A stretch of 64,000 nt of DNA. Origin: Hanleya hanleyi (lineage: Eukaryota > Mollusca > Polyplacophora > Lepidopleurida > Hanleyidae). How positions within the stretch are numbered: the stretch's first letter is position 1; each line of letters starts with the position of its first letter. The stretch is taken from assembly GCA_036873755.1 (NCBI GenBank), contig JAVTVY010025077.1, positions 1 through 64,000 on the forward strand. The letters are read 5' to 3'. Positions 10,531 to 22,440 of the stretch are shown here, piece after piece. The notes under the pieces were generated by a model. The model was not told where the DNA came from. It searched no databases and saw only the letters and a list, made by a program, of their open reading frames with translations. Position numbers and translations under genes: made by a program.

Positions 10531-10955
10531 ATGTCGAGTACATCTCCGTTCTGTCAAAAGACACTCTCTCGTCGCGATAATATGGTCAGACATATGCGTC
10601 TAACGCATGGACAAGAGACACCAGCGAGACCCGCTATAGGTCCACCAAGTGGCGTAGAACATCTCTATACGATGAAGGTGAGCGGCCCTACCGGGTGTGG
10701 AAAGACGTCCTAGGTGATGAAGTTCTTAGAGGAAGGTGTGGCAACCCAGCTCCAACACATGTTGTATGGTGTTATAGCTAGTGACAGTCCACCTATAAAA
10801 CTACGCGATTACAGAATGTGAGCTTCGTCCCAGGAATTCCTCATGACATAGACGAACCGTATTACTTCGATTCCGAGTAGACGAACGTGATAGTGCTCGA
10901 TGATCTGATGAGTGCGGTCAAGGACAATTCAAAAATCTATCGCGTCTTATATGAC
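10531..10955 (+). pseudogene. C2H2-finger plus FtsK/HerA-type packaging ATPase fragment (Polinton), broken
   Basis: The frame from ATG 10531 has one C2H2-like finger at residues 5-26; the expected first cysteine is Ser5, while Cys8, His21 and His26 are present. A Walker A motif GPTGCGKT follows at residues 52-59 and a TAG stop at 10711-10713. Beyond it, still homologous sequence continues, shifts frame near 10815-10820, and meets another TAG at about 10878. After that stop come TNVIVLDDLMS (Walker B, VIVLDD) and, just before the right (TGAG)n array, a truncated end. The Walker A, GIPHD and LDDLMS motifs together match the genome-packaging ATPases of Polintons and adintoviruses as I know them. 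With two stops, one frameshift and no C-terminal half it is inactive. Confidence 0.7.
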
Positions 10956-11330
10956 CACTCACTCACTCACTCATTACCTCACTCACTCACTCACTCACTC
11001 CCTCACTCACTACCTCAGTCACTCCCTCACTCACTCACTCACTAACTCACTCACACTCACTCACTCACTCATACACACGCGTGCATACACTCACACTCAT
11101 AGGTAACTCTACCAGGTAGCTGGATGGAAAAAATAGGCCGTTATCTACTCCAAACACACGCCATTGCACCTTCGAAACTCTCGCTTTCGCTACTACTCCC
11201 ACTGATTGCGTCACCGATGACGTCACAGTTGACGTGGACATCCCTCAAGTCGTGGTCTACACCCCGAGAGCTACAAAATAACACCTCCCTGGACACATTC
11301 AAACCCATAGTGATTTAGTACCCCAAACAC
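10956..11330. repeat. Right arm (TGAG)n array and CRE unit of element A
   Basis: A CTCA-rich array (10956-11095) is followed by GGTAACTCTACCAGGTAGCT and the CRE-bearing stretch CACCGATGACGTCACAG near 11211, then ACCCCGAGAGCTACAAAATA. This is the inverted counterpart of 10180-10472. Confidence 0.75.
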
Positions 11331-11339
11331 ACCACCGCG

Positions 11340-12660
11340 CACCCAAAAATGCCTGCTTTCTATACTACGACCAGACTGCGCATGCGTAGACTATTGAACA
11401 CGGACGATACAGTAGCCCTGTCGGATGCTTCACCAAGAGCGCTTCAAAATAAGACCTCATACGACACCATCGAATCATTATTGACCACCTCGTCCGCAAA
11501 ATGTCTATTTCTATACGCTTTGTCTACCGCGCATGCGCAGAATAGCGAAATTTGAACCCCACATCCACCCAGTCGGATGGTCCCTCACGACTGCTTCTCA
11601 TTGATACCTCCTACGACTCCATCGGACCAATAGTGGTCCACCTAGATCCCAAAACCTTCCTTCCAATACCATTTTCCCACAATTCCCAGTCTGCGCATGC
11701 GCAGAATGTTGAACACGGACGACACATTAGCCGAGGCGGATGCTCCTTCAGGACTGCTTTACATTGATACCTCACTCGACTCCATCGGACCACTAGGGTA
11801 CCACCTAGACCCCAAAACGTCTATACACTTTCCCTTATAAAAATGTACCATGGTGTACCATGCTGAAATTACCATGGTACTTTGGGACATTGACCATGGA
11901 TTTACCATGCATGTACCATGGTAATACAATAGATTTTCCATGGTTTGCCATGCCTGTAACATGCTGTACCATACCTGTACCAGGTTGTACAAAGCCTGTA
12001 CCAGGCTGTGCCATGGTGTACCATGGTACTTTGGGAAATAATCCATGGTACACCATGGTAAATTTTTATGAGGTTTGTTTACTGCGCATGCGCAGAATGA
12101 CGTTAGTTCCACGTCTCACCCATCCCGTCGGATGCTCCTTCACGAATGCTTCACATTAATACCTCATACGACGTCATAGGACCAATAGTGGCCCACCTAG
12201 ACCCCAAAACGTGTATTTCCATTCCTTTTCTCACAATTTCCTGTCTGCGCATGCGCAGATTGTTGACAACGACAGAGACACTAGTCCAGGCGGATGCCCC
12301 CTCACATACGCTTCACGTTGATATCTCAAACGACTCCATAGGCCCAATAGGGGCTCACCGAGATCCCAAAACGTCTATTTCCATACCCTTTGTCTACTGC
12401 CCATGCGCAGAATGACGATATTCCAACCCCATACCCAGCCCGTCGGATGCCGTCTCACATATGCTTCACATTGATACCTCACTCGACCCAATCGGACCAC
12501 TAATGGCCCATCTCGACCGCAAAACGTCCATTTCCATACCCTTTGTCTACCGGTCATGCGCAGAATGACGATATTTCAACTCCACACTCAGCCCATCAGA
12601 TGCTCCCTCACATATGCTTCACATTGATTCCTCACTCGATCCAATCGGTCCACTAGGGAC
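11340..12660. repeat. Right arm NRF1-site tandem units of element A
   Basis: Units reversed relative to 9061-10140 carry CTGCGCATGCGCAG or close variants near 11375, 11527, 11690, 12081, 12245, 12398 and 12551, alternating with TGATACCTCACTCGAC and CAAAACGTCTATTTCCATAC. One unit is interrupted by a CCATGG-rich insertion at 11835-12073. Confidence 0.75.
11835..12073. mobile_element. CCATGG-rich 240-bp MITE inserted in the arm
   Basis: The ends are inverted: TTATAAAAATGTACCATGGT at 11835 and, reversed, TACCATGGTAAATTTTTATGA ending near 12071. The interior repeats TACCATGG and CTGTACCA-type words. It sits inside an otherwise regular NRF1-site unit, so it is a later insertion. Confidence 0.6.
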
Positions 12661-12837
12661 CCACCTCAGCCCCAAAACGTCTATTCCCATACTCGTTTTA
12701 TGCATCCCCGTTTACATTAACATTGGAAGTAAAACCACGGGACTATTTTCTGTCCGCGGAAGCAGATCGCATCACCGCCAGGCTGCATCACTGCGGAAGA
12801 ATACAAGGTTAAAGGTCGCCAGAACTATAGTGGTCAA

Positions 12838-13477
12838 TGGATTATGGATGCGGATATTCTTAAAGGGAGATTAATTTGTCTAAAATGATTTCAGTGGTTT
12901 TCTTATTGTAGGCCACAGGGAATTTGGCCTTTGACTTGATGACCTTAATGTTGGTGTACCACATCTCCATGACATCATAGCTCGCTGACGAACTTTTACA
13001 GAAAACGGTCAATTTGCGAAAAAGTTGAACTGATTAAAGCATGTTGGGAGAAGATGGGGGACCCGGAGGAGGAGAATATGTATTCCATAGGGCTTCGCCA
13101 GCTCCAGATGACGTAGCGCAAAAACAAGTTTGTTTCTTGTAAGAGAGAACAGAGGTCAGCAGATATAATTTTAAAATGTAACTGTTTTAAGATGTAGCGC
13201 GAGAACACGAACGCAATTCTAGTACAGCCTGTGATTCCTGATGAAATATACAAGTGGACGTGACTTTAAATAGTAATGTATATTTCAGTGAGGTCCCAAA
13301 CAAGAGTATTTTGTTCACGTGATTAACCGGTTATGTAAGAGAATAATAAAAGAAGAATATATTCACCTCGATGACACATCTGGGGTCGCCCGTTGTCTGG
13401 AAGAGACCGAGTGTTGAAGCTGAAATTTCAGGTAAGAAATGGAGAATATTTGTACAGATGTTACCAAATGTTTCTTC
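12838..13477. other. Unassigned DNA
   Basis: No gene recognised. The first bases (GGATTATGGATGCGGATATTCT) resemble the 3' end of PLE family 1, which also lies on the other side of element A, so element A may have inserted into a PLE copy. Confidence 0.35.
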
Positions 13478-14061
13478 ACCCTATCTGGCCTGGGCGATTT
13501 GGAGTATATTATCATAATAGCACAAATTGGGGCGGAAAGTCCCCCCCCCTATATATTTTCTCTACCACTAAGGCTAGAGCGCTGAAACTTACCACACAGT
13601 ATCTTGGGTTCAAGCTCTACCGAAAAATATTTAAAAATTCAAGATGGCCGCCATGATGACGTCACAGTGACGTAATCTTCTCGGAAGACATTTTTCGGCC
13701 TTTTTGGGTTTGATTTTTCGAAATTTTTATTTTTCAGATTTTTCTCCCGAAAAAAATCTAATAAAATAGAGAATAATTAGTTTTGCATGAATAAAATACT
13801 TTTAAGGCCTTTTAGGTAAGGAAAATGTGAAGAAATGGAGCGAAAACATTGAGAAACACGACTTTCGCGGATACCACATGGCTGCCATTTTGAATTGACC
13901 CATGATCCTCTGCCCGGGGGTTATAGAAAGTAGGCTCAAAATGACCCCAATAAGATAAGCTTAAAAGTCACCAAGTTTCAGCCTCCTCGGTTTTGTCGTT
14001 TCGGAGCAGCAGAGAAAAGTTCACTAGGGGGGCACTTTCCGCCCCACAGGCCAGGTAGGGT
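13478..14061. mobile_element. MITE with ACCCTATCTGGCCTGGG inverted ends, copy 1
   Basis: The left end ACCCTATCTGGCCTGGG and right end CCCCACAGGCCAGGTAGGGT are inverted. The interior has AAGATGGCCGCCATGATGACGTCAC and its near-complement GGCTGCCATTTTGAATT, GAAACTTACCACACAGTA and ACCCATGATCCTCTGC. Related copies lie at 43178-45843 and 50782-51366. It has no coding capacity. Confidence 0.7.
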
Positions 14062-16264
14062 TAACGAATACCCTACACATTTCGTCTGGTGAGATGAGAG
14101 AACTGGCACTTTCCCTCATGGAGAAACACTGGATTTTTTTGCTTTGATTTGTGTTTTTTATCATACACTGTAGTGGTGCTAGTTTCATTTTAGATCACCC
14201 TCAATAAATATTAATCCCATGTGTGCACGGCTAGGTTACTAACTTAAGGGACCACTTTTCAACCACAAAAAGTGCACGTACTCGTGTCAGTGAAGGCCGA
14301 GATGATAATTATCATTTGCAAACGATCAATGCGCGACTGTGCCAGTTGTACAGAAAATATGGCAAATTAACATTTTGGTAATGCATGAATTAAGACAGCT
14401 AGGAAGCAGTTGGGCGCAATTGGAGCGCGCGCCCTATATGCCCCCCCCCCCCCCTCACCCCACCGCAGTGTGCCATGAGACTCAACATAGAGCACGTTCC
14501 AAATATTTTAACTGTGCCTTATATGTCCCATATCAGGCGATAGTGCAGATAAGGCGAGTTGGGGCGTAATTAGTGATAACAGCACGAATGATGTACATTT
14601 GCGTACACTTCGCCATCCATAAGATGGCTTGCGAATCGTGAGTCTCCATTATTGCGGAGCGATATCCGGTATATTACGGGATTCTGTTCGGCCTTCATCC
14701 GACAGAGAACAGACTCGAGGAATCTGATAAATTACAGGTTTTCAAACCACTTCGGAAACAGATAAAGGCTAGGCTTACAAAATATATAGGTATGAATAAC
14801 TTTCGTATCACCCAAGAGGTCATTCGGAACTCCCGAGCGGAAATCTACGAAAGGGACTGATTCTACGCTCGGGGGACGACAACATGAATTTCCTATGAAT
14901 CTCCAGATGTGACTCGGCTCCGAAGCCCAATCACTCTCGCGGAAGCCTTAATCCCCGACCAGCAAATATTTCCCTGCGAGTCTCTGATTTACGTCAGATA
15001 TTCTAAAAACTGTTTATTCTTTTCATTCGAAGCACGTTTCAATAGAAAACCATCAGTTTAAATGGTACACACGCCACGTATTGGCAAAGATATAATTCCC
15101 GTGACGTCACTGACAGTTCCCTGACACCGAAACACACGTGACCACGCTCTAGTCCAATATGGCGTCAATGGCCTTCGAGGGACATCTCAAACCGGAGATC
15201 CCCGAGAAGTTGCGAATGCCAAGAGGTGTGGTAGATCTGTAATTTTCAACAAGTAGGGCATCACATGATTCGAAAATGGCGAGTTACGTTGGGGTTACGT
15301 CGGTAGACTTTAGCTGATTGGCTGACGAATTCACGTGGTATTGATTTCTGGAAATTCCCTCTCGCACTTGCCGAAAGTAGGCTGTAAATGGATACACACG
15401 ATCCCAGGGTCAGTCTTACCGCGTATAGATGACCGAGATGGTTACAGGTTGGAATGATGTACTGATTGGGCGCAGTTGCGCATTTGGAAAATCGTTAAGG
15501 AAAAAGGTATACATTTCTATATTTCATCGCTCATTCTGGGATCCGTGACACCATAGGGACGCTATTCTGACCGCAGCAGCTTATAATGGAATATAAACCT
15601 GTCAAATCTGTTACCCAATGTATATGGTGAGGCCTGGTATACACGAGCCAGTTTTCCATGACAAGTGAAACTAAATGTATGGAAGTCTGTAGTGGCCATT
15701 AGCTTGCTTACAAGGTTGTATTATAGACCATGACCGTACCAGAGCAGGTTATAGCGAATGGCCGTAACAGTCTTCCCGTAAGAAGAGTTGACACTTTATA
15801 ATCATATACGGTCTGATTTGAGACAAACTAATCATGACAATTTTCTGCTTGTACTTCTTTGGAACATATCACTACACTTTTGCTCCAAGCTGAACCATCT
15901 GGGCTTCACCACAGCAGTGAAAATACACAAGTGTTAATGTCAATAATTACTACCAAATTTACGTTCTGGTAAGAGAGTTGACATGGAAACCTGGGACAAG
16001 AGGAAGAATGAATAGTTTTCCTGTTCTATCCTCCCAGTATCGAAAAATGTAAATGGCGTTGTAATATATAGTCTGGTACAAGGGTAAAATTGACGTGTTT
16101 TCTTGCAATAATGCAAATAAACACAACCCAAATTTAACCAAATCTGCCATGTTTGGCCCCGGGGACATTCCAAAAGACCTGATTTAGGAGCTATAAAATA
16201 AGTACATATTGCCAATAAACCTTATAGTTTGATGGTAAAACTAGTGATATCGGGAGTTTATATG
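14062..16264. other. Unassigned DNA with one dispersed GGCGCA-rich segment
   Basis: No gene seen. The segment around 14395-14600 (GCAGTTGGGCGCAATTGG, GGCGAGTTGGGGCGTAATTAG, CACGAATGATGT) resembles 20720-20835, so it is probably part of a dispersed repeat. A C homopolymer lies near 14440-14453. Confidence 0.35.
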
Positions 16265-16762
16265 TTAAAGGTGAAATGCAAAGGTTTTCAAATTTTCATT
16301 TATACATTCTTCGTGAGCTAGTTAATGATGGAAATATCAGCCTATTTATTTCGTTTGGTTTTATTTGAAGTATTTCGTCTCCTGGTAGCTTTTGGAAAGT
16401 GCTTCCAAGTTGGCATCTCAAGCTCGGCCAATTTGAGCAATGAAATCCGCGTCGCTTATCTGCCCTTGTTCGACGCTGTTTTGTGACGTCACATCAGACC
16501 ACCTGGCCGATCATCAATACTTGTAACGTTCAGTCTCCGGGCGGCTGGTCTGACGTGACGTCACAATCAAGGAAAGATAAGCGATGACGTTTTGCAAATC
16601 TGAATTCAGCTGTGCTAGGAGTACCAACTTCTGAAAAGATTCTAGCAGACAAAATAATTTAAATTTAAGTAAGTGAATTAGATAGACTGGTATTTCTATC
16701 ATTATTCAGCCTATATTAAATGTAAAGAGGAGAATCTAAAAACCTTTGCATTTCACCTTTAA
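16265..16762. mobile_element. Foldback MITE flanked by TTAA
   Basis: Perfect inverted ends: TTAAAGGTGAAATGCAAAGG at 16265 and its complement ending at 16762. TTAA lies on both sides (16265-16268 and 16759-16762), as expected of piggyBac- or Kolobok-type insertion. An inner inverted pair, GTGACGTCACATCAGACCACC and GGTCTGACGTGACGTCAC, lies near the middle (16480-16565). It is non-coding. Confidence 0.7.
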
Positions 16763-17319
16763 GACACTATACCATTCCATTTCAATTAAAATTGTGGTAA
16801 AAACATTTTAGCCCGGGAGCCCATGCAGCGAAATTTTGGTCCCGTTTACACTTTGAGCTGACCAAATTTTGACATTGTGGCATCAAATTGTAGGGTATAA
16901 GGGTTAATCCAGGGGTGGCAGTAGAGCGATGCGCGTGGACATAAGGTAATAATAACATTCTTAAATTACGTATCCTGAATAAGGAAAAGCTAAATATGGA
17001 CTTGAGAGTAGGGCAACAGTTTCTTGTTTATTTGTTACGGAGTCGAAGATAATATGGACAATATTCATATCACCTGGAAGCTGCATCTTTAAGCTATTAG
17101 TACATATGTTCATTTCTGTATCTGGGCCAATGACGTTTCCATAAAGCCAAAAAACATCACGTTTATCAGACGATTATAGAATGAAAACTGCCAATTTGAG
17201 CATTAGAGAAAGAGAATGATAACGAGAATGTGATATAAATCAACTACTGGCTAGATGCCAGATCTTTCACTAAAAGTCAATCGTTCAACACGCATTTGAA
17301 ACCCATGACGTCGCCTATG

Positions 17320-17570
17320 ACGTCACCTAATACCACATTCTCGCTTCTTTGTACAACACAATATTCACATTCTAGCCGACTGTACATCGATTATTTGAAC
17401 ATCACCAGACCTCGTTTTCAACATTTCCTTACATGCGACGCACAGTAGCACCTAATACCATAGTATCGCTGCTTTGCACGACATAATATTCACATTCTAT
17501 CGGACTCTGCATACATCTTTTTTACGTCATTCACCAGATCTCGTTTTCAACCTTCTGTCACAATCAACAC
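17320..17570. repeat. Diverged 125-bp direct duplication
   Basis: CACCTAATACCA..TCGCT..TTTG and ATATTCACATTCTA..GACT occur at about 17325 and again at about 17448, both followed by a CACCAGA-CTCGTTTTCAAC stretch. Confidence 0.55.
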
Positions 17571-17994
17571 ACATTAGCGTTAAGACATCTTGTCTAAAGC
17601 TATTTTGTTATAGTTCCCACTCGATAGATCATAACTCAGCATGAATGATCTATATTTCCTTTTGTAGTTTATGTTCCTGAACGAGAAAGATCGAACAATT
17701 CAAGGATATATACCATATACTTCCATATTTGCTATGGCGTTTTACAACGCGAATGTGTGCATTGCACGCTTCAGATTTAACACACCCAAACAAACGTTGC
17801 CCAGACAATGACATTAATTTCGAGTTAATAGGCATAGGTTTCATATTTTATCACTTGCTTCAAGTGATAACTGCAAGTGATCACGTATGACGATACAGAA
17901 TTGTAATTAGATTACTCTGCATTATTGTAGTCAATATCGTCCTCACTCTCGTTGCTGGCATGCTTTGCAGCAGCAATTTATTACAGTGTTCAGT

Positions 17995-19425
17995 TACAAG
18001 CGTCTAGTCCGTCATTAATAATTCAGCCGTCGTCCATTAAAGAATATCCGCGTCCATAATCTAGCACCAAATTAAAACAGACAATCAAAGTATACATAAA
18101 CATAGGCTAGTTTACTGGAAGAGAGAAGCGGTCAACATTTTTCAGTGATGCTGACAAGACATCATGATTTTCCAAAAACATAAAATCCGTATCGCTGATC
18201 AGTATACTTAATCCATAATAATCGTTATAAAGTCATCTAGAGAATAAGGTATCTCAGTCACGTTTTGATTCTGACTGTTTATATGAGCACCATGAGAATC
18301 TTGAAGCACATGAGTTCATACGGCCCCTAGCCCCGGGTTAAGCGGAATTAGACACAAGTTACGAAACGTAACGCCATAGATTTTGCACGCTACTCTCGTA
18401 TTTTGCTATCAGCATGCGATGTGTATCGCCACATTTGAGAAACTTTGAGCAGATGCGCAATGTTTTGTTTTGTGACGCTGGTTAAAATCGCCAAATTTAA
18501 CACAGGATCTACTAGGCGAGATATGTATACGCCATATGCAGGTCCCACTGGAATATTACTGTCCGGAAAGGGCTAGTTTACGATGTCAAAACTTGTAATC
18601 ATCTCTTTCGTCATAAAGACAAAATGACAAAAGTCAACTTTATGACAAAAGAGCATACCCACTTCATTTTTATAGAGATATAGATCTAAATATGATGTGC
18701 CTGTAGGGCTATCTGTAGTTTCTTTCAAATCCAGTGAAGGAGGATATATATCCTTCACTGCGTCATTTATATAGCGATTATCCACAGCGAGGAAATCGTC
18801 TATATAGCATTTGGTGAATGAGAAGGAACGGCCTTTGAATGGATCGGTTTTTGAAAGCGCCTGCATATAGTCATATTCATAAGAGAACAGATACAGGTCA
18901 GCCAACAGGGATGCACAATTAGTACCTACATGCTGCTGATATATTGTGTTGCCAAATTTCATATAGATATTTTTATTGAGAAATTCAAGCAAGTCTATAA
19001 ACAAAGAAACATCCCATGAATGATATCTCTTATATGTAGTAGAGCTAAAAATGCTTTATGGCTTCGGACATTAATATATCTACGATCAGTTTTCTTGAAC
19101 ACAGGTACTATTAATGAACTTAGACGGGCAATAAGGTCCTGATCAGGGATTGTAGTATAGAGAGTCGAGAAATCCCGTGTGGATACATGTTTGTACGGTA
19201 TGTGACCTTTAGCATCAAGTTCTTCCGTAAGACATTTTGGGTTTTTCAATATCCACATACATTCAACGCCCGAGTGTTTAGAAATAGTGGCGCAATACCT
19301 TTCCCAAAATGCTTTTACCACCTGAAGGGACCTCGTCAATAGGGTTGAAAGAAGCATGGTGGTGCAGCTTCTAGAACCAGCTAAGAACCTAGCTTTGTGT
19401 GGTGATTTATGCAATGTCGCAGCCG
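17995..19425 (-). mobile_element. PLE family 1, copy 2 (minus strand)
   Basis: Reading the minus strand, RT sequence (19425 to about 18430) is followed by the family's 3' tail, ending at 17997 with the same terminus as the other copies (GGACTAGACGCTTGT). This is the second-longest copy in the window. Confidence 0.7.
18573..19425 (-). pseudogene. Penelope-like reverse transcriptase fragment, frameshifted
   Basis: The upstream frame (18995-19588) contains HKSPHKARFLAGSRSCTT, ERYCATISKHSGVECMWILKN and the motif A-like DFSTLYTTIP. After a frameshift near 19000 the next frame (18573-19004) has the fingers/palm stretch IYQQHVGTNCASLLADLYLF, corresponding to motif B, then CYIDDFLAV, the YxDD catalytic motif C. 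Next come YPPSLDLKETTDS and SYLDLYLY. These motifs fit RTs usually annotated in Penelope-like elements; they drive target-primed copying of element RNA. At least one frameshift and missing N- and C-terminal parts make it inactive. Family identity is from memory of motif order. Confidence 0.7.
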
Positions 19426-19660
19426 TACGCTGGCGTGCGTGATAAATTAACTGATCTGCAATAGCATCGACCTCGACATTCCTTTTTGCAGTTACATATT
19501 GCAGATGTGAAGCTTGCGTAACAATTCTTGTGCCATGTAACGGATTTGTCAAAAAGACCATGTTCCGTTTCTTGACGTGAATATACATCGTCTTTGCGCA
19601 GTTTTGTAGTATCCACTAGCTTTTGCACAGATGTCTCAGTTCCAGCTTGCAACGATAGGG
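19425..19660 (-). pseudogene. Fragment of an unidentified invertebrate repeat-gene family (WHKNCYASFTS motif)
   Basis: The minus-strand frame 19407-19652 has LRKDDVYSRQ and WHKNCYASFTS, a His/Cys pattern I have seen in many multi-copy hypothetical proteins of cnidarians and echinoderms. It is joined at about 19495 to PLE sequence, so the PLE probably inserted into it. I cannot state its function. Confidence 0.35.
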
Positions 19661-21287
19661 CCTACATTTTTCACAGTAGCCTAGGTCTTTTAGACACAAT
19701 TTTTACAACCGGGCTTTTAAGTGTGTCCGCCTGGCGTATAGCCCGTTTCTATATTCTACTCAATTCTGCCTTTTTACTTCAGAATCATACTGCAAGGAAA
19801 ATATATATTAAATCAATATAAATTAAAGAAACATAATTTAGCCGTACAACAAAATATTTGCAAGTTACCCATGTAATAAGACATTTGCAAGTTAGTCGTG
19901 ATTAGGCCCCACCCACCTCAGACTGAGAGAGTCTGAACTGTGAAAAGAGTTACGGTTATCAGACTTTGATTTTGAGTGAGTTCCATGATTAAAAAGTTCA
20001 GCAATTAACAACTGCTTAATTTTATTTTTTAATCTAAAAAGAAATCAACGAGTATCTCTTTACCAATTTACGGTTATTGGGTGAGCTATGCGCCACCACA
20101 TTACCGGATGGTGAAACCGATAAGACGGATATTATGTTACGTACGTCAGCATTCCGTATTTCCTAATACCTTATCATCTATCAGTTTGTCTGTTATATTG
20201 GCTTTCATTTGGTATATAACATGATAAATCTTGAAATCTACGATCAAGTACAGGCGTCTTCTGCTTACCCTACCTCCTATAATTTTATGAGCACTCTGCA
20301 CAGCGCTGTGCCACACGGTATATTCCTGTAGCGGTCTTATGCCCACGCGAATTATTCTACTGCCATCCTTGAGCACATCCCCATACCATACCCTTCAACA
20401 CTGTAAGGTCAAAAATTGGTCAGCTCGAGGTGTAAACGGGACCGAAATTTAACCCCCTTATCTCGCAACAGCTCCCGGGCTATTTCTCACAGATCCACGA
20501 GACACAAAATTTACGGTTATGATAGAATGACTCAAGACGAAATTAGAGCGCAGTTCCCAAGCCGTTAGGGCACAGTTTGGGAACAAAACAGTATGTATAA
20601 ATCGAAGAGGCAAATAAGGTGAAAGATGCATTATTGGCATCTACCTCATCTAATTAAGTTTTTTGTTAATATTAGCCAAGGTCATGTTTCAATTTTGACT
20701 AATCAGATAACATGCTATTGTGCAGTTAATAAGGCGCATTTGGGGTGCAATTAAGGCGCACTCTTAAAATAATATGACGAATGATGTGCTCGGAGGGCAC
20801 AGTTAGTGCGCATTTGAGACGCAGTTAGGGCGGACAGTAGTATAGAAAGGACGGATAAACCCCCTTTTCCAGGGAGATAACTCTTGGTGGCGACAGGTGG
20901 CGTTGTTTCGCACGAGACCAAAAACTACCTCCAACACGAGAGAGCTCCTTGGCTCGATCGGTTGTGACTTTGGAGCGGGGAGGGTCGAAAAAAATACATG
21001 AAGCGATGGGAAGGAAGACTTATAGTAATAAACATAATCTATAGGTGTTGGACGATGTTATTAGGCCGAGTCTAGCATCCGTGCGACCCGAGGGTCGAGT
21101 GTTTATTGTCCAGTATATCTCCGCAAAAAATAAACGAACAAAAAGGGGATTCCCCTTTGGCATCGATGGTGCTGCTCTCTAGAGGGTGCATGTACAATGT
21201 CTCCAGATATAAACCAGATGCATACATGGTATAAATTTACAATGCCTGGCTGTAATTCTTCTTGAGATATCGTGTTCACAAGAAAGA

Positions 21288-21318
21288 TGGACAGACAGAC
21301 GGACAGACAGACGGAAAG
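21288..21318. repeat. (ACAGACGG)-type microsatellite
   Basis: GACAGACAGACGGACAGACA and continuing; the minus-strand ORF 21103-21351 with its VCLSVCLS run is a by-product. Confidence 0.8.
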
Positions 21319-21539
21319 ACGACGCTGACGACGACAATACCCTTCGGACAAAATTTGCCCGAGGGGTAAAAACGAAATACGGGCTTTACCCTAGAATATA
21401 CTCCTATCCACTCTATTCCAAAGGGCTAATATCGGTCCCCCGGGCTTATCGGGTCGTGCCTATCCAGCCAATCGGGTGTTTTTACAGAAAAAAAAAGATA
21501 ATAAAAAACGGAATACGGACTTTATCTCTACAATATACG

Positions 21540-22440
21540 GGAAAATGCCTGTATGGGTATAGCCCCATACTGGCTATGGAGGGAGGGGTGGTCAATTTTT
21601 TTGTGTTCTTTACTATGGCTTGTGGGGTCTCGTTTTTCTCGTCTCACCAAGAAATCACAATAGGAAGGGTTTCGGAGCGAAGCGGTGAAAGTTTTGGAAA
21701 AGTACCGGTTAGCCCCATGTAGTCTCATACTGGCTATATGAGGGGAGGGGTGGTCAAATTTTTTCGTGGGCTTTACTATGGCTTGTGGGGTCTCGTTTTT
21801 CTCGCCAAGAAAATCACAATGGGAAGGGTCCCGAAGCTAAACGGTCAAATTTTTTAAAAGTACCGGGTAGGTCTGTATACAGGCTCATATAATCCCATAC
21901 TGGCTATATAGGTGGGATGGTCAATTATTTTGTGGGTTTTACTATGGGGTGTTTGGTCTTGTTTTTCACGTCTCGTCATTTAGAACACGATGGGAAGGGT
22001 CCCGGAGCGCAGCGGTGAAATTTTTGGAAAAGTACACCGAGGCCTGGCTAGGCCATAATGTCCCATACTTGCTATATCCCCATATAGCCAACCTGGGAAA
22101 TTCACACACGTTCATTGTGATATGGGTTGCTTGGATTTGTTTTTCACGTCTCGTCATTTAGAACACGATGGGACGGGTGTCGAAGCGAAACGGTGAAATT
22201 TTTCGAAAACTACCGGATAGGCCTGTATATAGCCCCATGTAGTCCCATACTGGCTATATGGGGGGTATAGGTCAGTCTGGAAAATTCACACACATTCATT
22301 GTGATATGGGTTGTTTGGATTTGTTTTTCACGTCTCGTCATTTAGAACACGATGGGAGGGGTTTCGAAGCGCAATGGTATAATTTTTGGAGAAAAGTTCA
22401 CCGAGGCCTGGGTAGGCCCAAATAGTCCCATACAGGGTGG
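21540..22440. repeat. Tandem 165-bp units with CCCATACTGGCTAT
   Basis: About five diverged units share CCCATACTGGCTAT, GGGGTGGTCAA, TGGGGTCTCGTTTTTC, GGAAGGGT..CGAAGC and AAAAGTACCGG. The key words recur near 21568, 21726, 21894 and 22245. They form the outer part of arm C. Confidence 0.7.

Larger units (their letters stand above)
8906..12837. mobile_element. Reduced Polinton-type element A with long inverted arms
   Basis: The ends are inverted: TTGACCACTATA at 8906-8917 and its complement TATAGTGGTCAA at 12826-12837. Matching continues inward through GCGACCTTT, TTCCGCAGTGATGC, ACAGAAAATAGTCCCGTGG and AAACGGGGA. The arms, about 1.6-1.9 kb each, consist of NRF1-site units, CRE units, a CCAGCTACCTGGTAGAGTTACC segment and (TGAG)n arrays. 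Between them lies only a broken zinc-finger/ATPase gene. At 3.9 kb it is far below the 15-20 kb of complete Polintons, so I infer a non-autonomous deletion derivative. No clear target-site duplication could be read. Confidence 0.7.
16811..20480. mobile_element. Element with GCCCGGGAGC inverted ends, interrupted by a PLE
   Basis: GCCCGGGAGC at 16811 and its complement at 20471-20480 begin inverted repeats that continue for more than 100 bp through GGTCCCGTTTACAC, GAGCTGACCAA and GGGTATA..GGATGGCAGTAGA. The interior holds PLE copy 2 and a fragment of an unidentified gene family (19425-19660). I cannot assign a superfamily. Confidence 0.5.

Noticed and set aside
14438..14454. C-tract as a functional G-quadruplex
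   Set aside because: A plain homopolymer within unassigned DNA, no spaced runs and no context; likely also prone to sequencing error.
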